A stretch of DNA of 37,305 nucleotides from an uncultured Clostridia bacterium (GTDB lineage: Bacteria > Bacillota > Clostridia > TANB77 > CAG-508), in NCBI GenBank assembly GCA_944387425.1, contig CALXEV010000016.1, positions 1 through 37,305 of the forward strand. Reading direction: 5' to 3'. Positions 32,140 through 37,305 of this stretch are shown in pieces (position 1 is the stretch's first letter; each line of letters opens with the position of its first letter). The translations under genes and the position numbers were made by a program. The notes below the pieces were generated by a model, which was not told the DNA's origin, did not search any database, and saw only the letters and a list, made by a program, of their open reading frames with translations.

Positions 32140-32259
32140 ATGTTTATGGTTAAAGTGATACTATTTTTAATATTATCCTTAATGTTATCTTTAACATTAA
32201 ACGTTGCCTTGACAGCAGTTCTTTACAAGAACTGGGTTGATAAGCAACTACATAAATAG
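32140..32259 (+). CDS. 39-residue hydrophobic peptide, candidate type I toxin
   Basis: MFMVKVILFLILSLMLSL begins it, followed by TLNVALTAVLYKNW and a basic tail VDKQLHK. It is a single membrane-spanning helix with a short charged C-terminus, the profile of Fst-, TxpA- and Bsr-type toxins. Preceded by AGGAAGGG; start at 32140 or the ATG at 32146. The gene ends seven bases before a bidirectional terminator and faces a minus-strand promoter on the other side. No sequence family was recognised; the toxin idea rests on size, topology and locus layout. Confidence 0.6.
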   Translation: MFMVKVILFLILSLMLSLTLNVALTAVLYKNWVDKQLHK

Positions 32260-32261
32260 AA

Positions 32262-32347
32262 AAAAGCTCACATCTGTAACTTTGACGAGTTGATGTGAGT
32301 TTTCACAATATATTCGGCAAAACCACGTTTGTGGAATTGTCATTTCC
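32262..32347 (-). ncRNA. predicted antisense RNA (about 85 nt)
   Basis: Predicted from the minus-strand promoter at 32355-32384 (start near 32347) to the shared terminator. It contains a CCAC-AAAC-GTGG hairpin and no credible reading frame. Its first bases copy those of the plus-strand RNA because of the inverted repeat. It overlaps the 3' part of the plus-strand transcript, which would let it act as an antitoxin RNA. Confidence 0.45.
32266..32303. terminator. bidirectional terminator shared by two convergent RNAs
   Basis: CTCACATC (32267-32274) and GATGTGAG (32292-32299) form the stem. Five or more A's precede it and TTTT follows, so it can end transcripts from either side. Confidence 0.65.
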
Positions 32348-32354
32348 TATATTT

Positions 32355-32384
32355 ATTATAATCTATTTATAAGTAAAAAGTCAA
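32355..32384 (-). promoter_or_regulatory. minus-strand promoter of the convergent locus
   Basis: On the minus strand TTGACT (32384-32379), an 18-base spacer and a perfect TATAAT (32360-32355). It is stronger than the plus-strand promoter opposite, as expected for an RNA antitoxin. Confidence 0.6.
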
Positions 32385-32476
32385 TAAATATGATAAAATT
32401 TTTGCCAAAATTATAAATAATGAAAATATTAAACACAAATAAAAAAATAAACTTTTGACAATTAGGAGGTGAAAAA

Positions 32477-32653
32477 ATGTATAAAACTATTGTTATAGAA
32501 TATTCGCCAAAAGCAGATGATATGGCACAAAAAGTGGAAGAAAAAGCAAATGAAATGTTACAAGATGGTTACGAATTAATTACTATGTCAATTACAGGAA
32601 GTGCAAAAGCAATTTTAGTATTTAAAGAAGGTTTGAAAAAAAGTTTTATGTAA
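32477..32653 (+). CDS. 58-residue DUF4177-like small protein
   Basis: Starts after TAGGAGGTG. MYKTIVIEYSPKADDM, then VEEKANEMLQDGYELITMSI and a last strand AKAILVFKEG: a beta-alpha-beta-beta pattern with the 'eGWelv' turn typical of DUF4177-type proteins. Function of the family unknown. First of a series of small genes (32477, 32698, 32864) without clear terminators between them. Confidence 0.65.
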   Translation: MYKTIVIEYSPKADDMAQKVEEKANEMLQDGYELITMSITGSAKAILVFKEGLKKSFM

Positions 32654-32697
32654 TTTTATAATTTAGTGATTAGTAGTAATTTGTCGAGGAGGTCAAA

Positions 32698-32840
32698 ATG
32701 AACAAAAAGACAACAAAGAAAAGATAAACTTTATTGATAAGAATACTAGTACAGCAGTAGTATTTTTATGTCTAGGATCATCATTCTTATGCTTATCATC
32801 TACTCATCGAAATAAAGATAAAAACAATAAAGAATCATAA
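32698..32840 (+). pseudogene. small single-helix membrane protein, frameshifted in an A tract
   Basis: ATG at 32698 has a fine GAGGAGG site but meets TAA after nine codons. Adding one A to the run of five at 32704-32708 gives a 47-residue protein: MNKKDNKEKINFIDKN, a hydrophobic helix (TAVVFLCLGSSFLCL) and a charged tail to the TAA at 32838-32840. Either the tract slips in the cell, the assembly lost a base, or the gene is dead. Confidence 0.55.
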
Positions 32841-32863
32841 AAACACAATTTATGGAGGAATTT

Positions 32864-33289
32864 ATGGATAGAATAAAAAAAAAAGTAGGAACAATAAATT
32901 ATAAAAAAGGACAATGGTTTTTATTAGGTTGTTTTTGTTATATTATTTCACACGAAATTACACATTTAATTTTTATGAAATTATTTTCAAGAGAAAAAAT
33001 AAATATTTCTATTAAATTTCCTACAATTTCGGTAGGAAGTGGTGCAAAATTTAATAAAATGCAATTTACAATTATCGCTCTTGCACCAGTTGTAATTTTA
33101 GGTTGTATTCTTGTTTTACTAATTATATTTACCAAAAGGAATTATACTTTTTTGTGGACTATACTTTTAATATTAAATTTTGCAGGTTCTGGTGGAGATT
33201 ATATGCAATTCTTTAAAATAAGGGAATATCCTAGCAATACATATTTTCAAGATAATAGTGATGAAACAGTAATATACCAAGAACAATAA
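32864..33289 (+). CDS. DUF3267-type integral membrane zinc protease (putative)
   Basis: 141 residues. Start at 32864 after GGAGGAATTT. The first membrane helix holds SHEITHLIFMKLF, whose HEITH is an HExxH zinc motif. Two further helices follow (about 68-88 and 93-110), then NFAGSGGDYMQFFKIR, where GSGGD is the second conserved motif of DUF3267 proteins and the likely third ligand. The family is annotated as putative zincin peptidases; substrate unknown. It is short for the family but has both motifs. Followed 23 bases later by the alpha/beta hydrolase gene. Confidence 0.75.
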   Translation: MDRIKKKVGTINYKKGQWFLLGCFCYIISHEITHLIFMKLFSREKINISIKFPTISVGSGAKFNKMQFTIIALAPVVILGCILVLLIIFTKRNYTFLWTILLILNFAGSGGDYMQFFKIREYPSNTYFQDNSDETVIYQEQ

Positions 33290-33312
33290 TGTAGTTTAAA
33301 TGGAGGTTTATG

Positions 33313-33933
33313 ATGAAAAAGATTCTTATACACGGATCAGGACATAAAGCAGATAGTTGGAACAAAGTAATTTCAAATATGAATAATGATAAGGATATAT
33401 TATGTCCTGATTTATCTACAATTCTAAATGGAAAAGAAGCAAGTTATAATAATTTATATTCTTCTTTTGCAGAATATTGTAATAAATTAGATGGGAAAAT
33501 AGAATTGTGTGGTCTTTCTTTAGGAGGTATTTTAGCACTAAATTATGCTATTGAATATCCAAATAAAGTAGAAAAATTAGTTTTAATAGGAATACCACAT
33601 AAAGTACCGAAAGTAATGTTTAGTATTCAAAATGTAATATTTAAGTTTTTGCCTAAAAAGATTTTTGAAACAATGGCTTTCAATAAAAAAGATACATTTA
33701 TTTTGGGTAACACTATGAAAAAACTAGACTTTAGTAATAGAGTGAAAAATGTTAAATGTCCAACTCTTATTATTTGTGGAGAAAAAGATAGTTCAAATAT
33801 CAAATCTGCACATTATCTAGCTGAAAATATAAAAAATGCAAAACTAGAGATTATGAAAAATACAGGGCATATTATTAATGAAGAAAATCCAAAAGAGTTA
33901 TCAGAATTACTAACTGAATTTTGGAAAGAATAA
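33313..33933 (+). CDS. alpha/beta-hydrolase fold protein
   Basis: 206 residues. Start taken at 33313 for correct spacing from GGAGG (33302-33306); an ATG just before at 33310 is possible. ILIHGSGHKADSW gives the oxyanion region, LCGLSLGGILAL the nucleophile elbow with Ser at about 69, ICGEKDSS the acid and NTGHII the catalytic histidine. A short lid covers about 95-135. Likely an esterase or amide hydrolase with small substrates; specificity unknown. Its codon use matches the region. Possibly co-transcribed with the DUF3267 gene. Confidence 0.85.
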   Translation: MKKILIHGSGHKADSWNKVISNMNNDKDILCPDLSTILNGKEASYNNLYSSFAEYCNKLDGKIELCGLSLGGILALNYAIEYPNKVEKLVLIGIPHKVPKVMFSIQNVIFKFLPKKIFETMAFNKKDTFILGNTMKKLDFSNRVKNVKCPTLIICGEKDSSNIKSAHYLAENIKNAKLEIMKNTGHIINEENPKELSELLTEFWKE

Positions 33934-34005
33934 AAATAATATAAATTTTAAAGATCAGTTCACAACTGGTTTATTCTAATGTATTAAAATAGTTAGCCAA
34001 ATATC

Positions 34006-34034
34006 TTGTTTTTTATATAAATATATGTCATAAT
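34006..34034 (+). promoter_or_regulatory. possible promoter of the NatAB-like operon
   Basis: TTGTTT (34006-34011), a 17-base spacer and CATAAT (34029-34034), 37 bases before the ATG. Moderate match. Confidence 0.4.
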
Positions 34035-34071
34035 ATTGCCTGTGAGAAAAATAAAAGGAAGGGAAAAAGTG

Positions 34072-34830
34072 ATGATTACAGTAGAGCATATAACAAAAAA
34101 ATTTGTTAGAAATAAAAACAAAAAAGAAAAAGAAGAATTTTATGCAGACAATGACATCACCTTTGAAGCAAATGACGGAGAAATTATAGGAATATTAGGT
34201 CCAAATGGGGCAGGAAAAACAACACTATTAAGAATGATAGCAGGAATATTAGAACCGACAACAGGAAAAATAAGTTTTGATGGAATGAATTATAAAGATA
34301 ATGAAATTGAAATCAAGCAAAATATTGCTTATTTATCAGGAAATACAAAGATATATGATACATTATCAACTTATGAGTTACTAAAAATGTGTTGTGATGT
34401 ATATGGAGTAAATAAGGAAAATAGCGAAAAAAGAATAAAAGAAATTACAAAAGTATTAGGAATGGAACAATTTTTATATAACAAAATTGCAAACCTATCA
34501 ACAGGTCAAACTCAAAAAGTAAATTTAGCAAGATGTTTAGTACATAATCCTAAATATTATATTTTAGATGAAGCTACAACAGGATTAGATATTATATCTA
34601 GTCAAATTATCTTAAACTTCATAAAAGAAGAAAGAGATAAAGGAAAAACAATATTATATTCAACGCATTATATGGAAGAGGCAGAGAATATATGTAATAG
34701 AGTTATAATGATAAATAAAGGAAAAATTATAAAAGCTGGAACACCAGATGAAATAAAAAAAGACACAAATACTACAAATTTAAGAGATGCGTTTTTTACA
34801 TTAATAGGAGGTGTTTCAGTTGAAGAATAA
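34072..34830 (+). CDS. ABC exporter ATPase, NatA-like
   Basis: 252 residues. Start at 34072 (MITVEHITKKFVRN) after GGAAGGGA. Walker A is GPNGAGKTT (about 46-54), signature NLSTGQTQKVNLA, Walker B YYILDEATTGLDI, and switch histidine STHYMEEAE. Sequence layout and gene pairing match NatA of the NatAB sodium/drug efflux family. It overlaps the permease gene by 11 bases, so the two are translationally coupled. Confidence 0.9.
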   Translation: MITVEHITKKFVRNKNKKEKEEFYADNDITFEANDGEIIGILGPNGAGKTTLLRMIAGILEPTTGKISFDGMNYKDNEIEIKQNIAYLSGNTKIYDTLSTYELLKMCCDVYGVNKENSEKRIKEITKVLGMEQFLYNKIANLSTGQTQKVNLARCLVHNPKYYILDEATTGLDIISSQIILNFIKEERDKGKTILYSTHYMEEAENICNRVIMINKGKIIKAGTPDEIKKDTNTTNLRDAFFTLIGGVSVEE

Positions 34831-35968
34831 TTTATGGAATATATTAAAAAAGGAACTTCGAGAATTATTTAGAGATAAAAAATCTTTAGCAATGATGCTT
34901 GTAATACCAATATTTATACCACTTTTAGTTATTGGAATGTCAGCATTATTTGAATCACAAGTTAGCAAAGATGTAAGCGAATATAATAAAATTGGTTTCG
35001 CTTATGAAATGACAGAAGAAGAAAAAAGTATTGCTGAAGAAATGAATATTGAAATTGTAAATGGAAATGAAGAAGAATTAAAAGAAAAATATGATAATGG
35101 AGAGATTAACCTTTATATAACAAAACAAGACAGCAAATACATTATAAATACAGACGGCTCTGATAATAGTACATTTGCAAGTAGTTTAATGGAAACATAT
35201 TTTAATACATATAAACAATTTATGCAACAAAACTATTTACAAGAAAACAATATAAATCCAAATGAAGTATTAAACATTATAACAGTTGAAGAAAATGTAT
35301 TAGAACAGGATAATTACTTTGCAGATTATATCAAAAATTATGCTTTCCTTTTTATAATGATGGCAATAACAGTATCAGCAACATATCCAGCAACTGATAC
35401 AACAGCAGGTGAAAGAGAAAGAGGAACATTAGAAACATTACTTACATTTCCAATAAAAAGTAGAGATATAATTGTAGGAAAGTTTTTAGGAGTTACAGTA
35501 TCATCAATTATCACAGGATTAATAAGTTTAGCTTTAGCAATAATATCATTGATGATTACAAAGAATATGTTTAGCATTTATGAAGGAATGGATGTAATGT
35601 ATTCGCCAATTACAATACTATTTGCAGTAATCGTAATAATAGCATACTCATTCTTTATAAGTGGTTTATGTATTGCGATTGCAAGTACCTCTAAAACATT
35701 TAAAGAAGCTCAAAGTGCATTAACACCATTAACATTTATATCATTCTTTCCTGGTATGATAGCATTTATGATGGGAATAACAACAACACCAATACTTTCA
35801 ATAGTGCCATTTTTAAACTTTACACTAATATTTACAGATATAAATAATGGAACAATTAATTTATTAAATATTGGTTTAATGGCAATATCTACAATTATTT
35901 ATATAAGTTTAGTATTTGCACATATTATAAAACAATATAAATCAGAAAAAGTGTTATTTGCAAAATAA
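34820..35968 (+). CDS. ABC-2 type exporter permease, NatB-like
   Basis: 382 residues. TTG at 34820 is chosen because AGGAGGTG lies eight bases before it and the protein then begins MKNNLWNILKKELRELFRDK, the classic ABC-2 start. One helix (about 25-45) is followed by a large outer domain (about 50-165) and five or six C-terminal helices. TAGERERGTLETLLTFPIKS (about 195-215) is the signature loop of NatB/ABC-2 permeases. Partner of the ATPase upstream; exported substrate (Na+, drug or peptide) not determined. Confidence 0.88.
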   Translation: MKNNLWNILKKELRELFRDKKSLAMMLVIPIFIPLLVIGMSALFESQVSKDVSEYNKIGFAYEMTEEEKSIAEEMNIEIVNGNEEELKEKYDNGEINLYITKQDSKYIINTDGSDNSTFASSLMETYFNTYKQFMQQNYLQENNINPNEVLNIITVEENVLEQDNYFADYIKNYAFLFIMMAITVSATYPATDTTAGERERGTLETLLTFPIKSRDIIVGKFLGVTVSSIITGLISLALAIISLMITKNMFSIYEGMDVMYSPITILFAVIVIIAYSFFISGLCIAIASTSKTFKEAQSALTPLTFISFFPGMIAFMMGITTTPILSIVPFLNFTLIFTDINNGTINLLNIGLMAISTIIYISLVFAHIIKQYKSEKVLFAK

Positions 35969-36079
35969 GATTATAAAAATTACAAAAATTTAAGAATGTT
36001 TTAAGAATAAATAATAGCAATAGTAATATAAAACTGATATAATGAGATTAATTAATGTTTTAGAAAAGGAGATTGAAGT

Positions 36080-36439
36080 ATGAGCTTTTTAGGAAATGTA
36101 TTGTGGTTTATCTTTGGAGGTCTATTTAGTGGACTTTCTTGGGTACTATCTGGGATAATTTGGTGTATTACTATTGTTGGAATACCTTATGGCATACAAT
36201 GCTTTAAGTTTGCATCAATGTCATTTGCTCCATTTGGAAAGGAAATCGAATATGGTGGAGGTGTTCCATCATTATTTGCAAATATAATATGGATTATTTT
36301 CTTTGGTATTCCTATGGCACTTGAAAACTTGATTTTCGGTTGTATATGGTGCATAACCATAGTAGGAATACCATTTGGTTTGCAGTTTTTCAAAATTGCA
36401 AAACTTTCACTTGCACCTTTTGGAGCAAGGATAGTTTAA
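36080..36439 (+). CDS. YccF-domain inner membrane protein
   Basis: 119 residues built from two similar halves: each has IWCITIVGIP followed by G-x-Q-x-F-K and S-x-APFG (residues about 27-55 and 88-116). This is the tandem YccF domain. Two hydrophobic helix pairs. Function unknown. Single gene with AAAGGAG and a perfect TATAAT (about 36036-36041) but no clear -35. Confidence 0.9.
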   Translation: MSFLGNVLWFIFGGLFSGLSWVLSGIIWCITIVGIPYGIQCFKFASMSFAPFGKEIEYGGGVPSLFANIIWIIFFGIPMALENLIFGCIWCITIVGIPFGLQFFKIAKLSLAPFGARIV

Positions 36440-36520
36440 GATTGATAGATTTATAGAACAGTAAAATAGTAATTTATCTTTAAGATTAAATTATAAAAAG
36501 AAAGGTAAAAGGTATTGTTT

Positions 36521-37066
36521 ATGAAAAAATTATTAAAAGTAGTTGGACTTATTTTAGTAATATTAATTATTTTAGGCATTATATTTTTTATAATAGATTA
36601 TAGTAGAGTGAAAAATAATGAAACACCATTATTTTGCATATTAAAAGATGAAGCAAATGATGGAGGAACAAAGATATATTTAGGTCTTGGTTATAAAGTA
36701 ATAGATTTCCATACATTAGCAGAATATGATGATATAAAGATAGGTAGCTGGTTTATGGATTACAATGACTTTGAAGAAGAAATGAAAGAATATGAGGAAA
36801 GATTTGAAAAAGAAATGAAAAACAGTGAATATTCATTTTGTGGCACAATAACACAAGTAGAAGAAAACCTATTTTTTGTTGAGCCAGATGAAAATGAAGA
36901 AATAAAAAAATCAGCAGATTTAATAATGGTAGAAAAATTAAAAATTGATACTAATGTAAAATATGAAATTGGAGAAAGAGTAAAAATAACTTATGACGGA
37001 AATGTGATGACAACATACCCAGCACAAATTAATGCTGTAAAATATGAGAGAATAAGTGAGGAATAG
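36521..37066 (+). CDS. membrane-anchored protein of unknown function (copy 1)
   Basis: 181 residues. Start at ATG 36521. An N-terminal membrane segment (about 5-27: VVGLILVILIILGIIFFI) is followed by an outer beta-rich part with GGTKIYLGLGYKVIDFHTL, an acidic helix EEEMKEYEERFEKEMK, then SFCGTITQVEENLFFVEPDE and GERVKITYDGNVMTTYPAQI, which look like an OB-type barrel as in DUF3221/YobA-like proteins. The gene and its leader are duplicated next door at 37201. Confidence 0.65.
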   Translation: MKKLLKVVGLILVILIILGIIFFIIDYSRVKNNETPLFCILKDEANDGGTKIYLGLGYKVIDFHTLAEYDDIKIGSWFMDYNDFEEEMKEYEERFEKEMKNSEYSFCGTITQVEENLFFVEPDENEEIKKSADLIMVEKLKIDTNVKYEIGERVKITYDGNVMTTYPAQINAVKYERISEE

Positions 37067-37089
37067 ATAGATATAAATTACAATTTTTT

Positions 37090-37124
37090 AATTACTTTAT
37101 ACGAAAGTATAGAGTAATTTTTCT
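37090..37124 (+). terminator. rho-independent terminator
   Basis: AATTACTTTATAC (37090-37102), tetraloop GAAA and GTATAGAGTAATT (37107-37119), one G-U pair, followed by a T-rich tail. It separates the two tandem copies. Confidence 0.8.
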
Positions 37125-37200
37125 TTTTGTGATATTATAGTGGAAATAGAAATTTTTTGTTTAGATTAAATTATAAAGGGAAAGGTAAAAGGTAATGTTT

Positions 37201-37305
37201 ATGAAAAAGTTTTTAAAAGTAATTGGGATTATTTTAGGAATAATAGTTGTTTTAGGAGTTGTATTTTTTACAGTAGATTATAATAGAGTACAGAAACAAG
37301 AAAAG
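37201..37305 (+). CDS. membrane-anchored protein, paralogue copy 2 (runs off the window)
   Basis: MKKFLKVIGIILGIIVVL then FTVDYNRVQKQEK, closely matching the start of the 36521 gene (MKKLLKVVGLILVILIIL, IDYSRVKNNE). The leader is duplicated too: TTAGATTAAATTATAAA with AAAGGTAAAAGGTA appears before both. Only 35 residues are visible. Confidence 0.7.
   Translation, partial: MKKFLKVIGIILGIIVVLGVVFFTVDYNRVQKQEK

Larger units (their letters stand above)
32071..32350. repeat. long inverted repeat bracketing the microprotein gene
   Basis: The left arm (32071-32107) and right arm (32315-32350) are imperfect inverted copies with two exact 11-base blocks: ATAGGAAATGA (32071-32081) against 32340-32350, and GTGGTTTTGCC (32094-32104) against 32316-32326. 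Similarity extends outwards into the two promoters. The arms could be the ends of a miniature element, but no target duplication was recognised. Confidence 0.8.

Noticed and set aside
32071..32350. Reading the inverted repeat as a transposon-derived MITE
   Set aside because: Not excluded, but no flanking target duplication is seen, and the paired promoters, peptide gene and shared terminator are better explained by a regulated RNA locus.

Overview
The window is very AT-rich DNA with strong GGAGG-type ribosome binding sites, sigma-70/sigma-A promoters (TTGACA/TATAAT) and short intergenic gaps. It carries the oxygen-sensitive class III ribonucleotide reductase NrdD and its activase NrdG, plus Firmicutes-type families: a SigV/RsiV sigma pair, a UvrA paralogue, Nat-like ABC exporters, YccF and DUF3267. 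This fits an anaerobic low-GC Firmicute, most likely an uncultured gut Clostridia lineage. I see no tRNA, rRNA or CRISPR array. Almost every gene is on the plus strand.

Layout. (1) 1-3770 is a decayed mobile region. Two near-identical ~220 bp direct repeats (172-390 and 3545-3764), each ending in a remnant SEC-C zinc motif, flank a tyrosine recombinase pseudogene, an HD-domain gene, a GNAT gene cut by one TAA codon and an unrecognised small gene. (2) 3878-8387: a lipoprotein with its own promoter and terminator, then MFS exporter, nitroreductase, acyltransferase and class I amidotransferase genes, probably one operon behind a promoter whose spacer is a perfect palindrome. (3) 8486-13819: six close-packed genes (SGNH hydrolase, DUF4358 protein, SigV-like ECF sigma, RsiV-like anti-sigma, MBOAT O-acyltransferase, DHHW/AlgX-like protein), which read as an envelope-stress-controlled cell-surface O-acetylation operon, analogous to Bacillus sigV-rsiV-oatA but with different acetylation machinery. 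(4) 13837-17964: its own promoter and an unrecognised operon dominated by a 1150-residue protein with about ten 30-residue solenoid repeats and a C-terminal domain I cannot name. (5) 17969-21703: a 46-residue membrane microprotein unit, a Crp/Fnr regulator divergent from nrdDG with a shared palindrome, and nrdD-nrdG. (6) 21734-25175: a GC-rich small gene of foreign appearance, the 3' half of an M14 peptidase gene, and a UvrA paralogue. (7) 25252-28873: an AAA ATPase behind three copies of a 12-bp motif spaced exactly 32 bp, a large serine recombinase whose start is frameshifted and whose ribosome binding site lies in a hairpin, and truncated TetR and membrane-protein genes. (8) 29018-37305: an XRE regulator, two ABC exporters, a compact locus with two promoters facing each other across a 39-residue hydrophobic peptide, several small proteins, YccF, and the first one and a half copies of a tandemly duplicated membrane-anchored protein gene.

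The best candidates for something undescribed are the convergent-promoter microprotein locus (32035-32384), which looks like a type I toxin-antitoxin module with an RNA switch, and the solenoid-protein operon (13940-17964). Function is mostly inferred from recognised motifs; no database search was possible.
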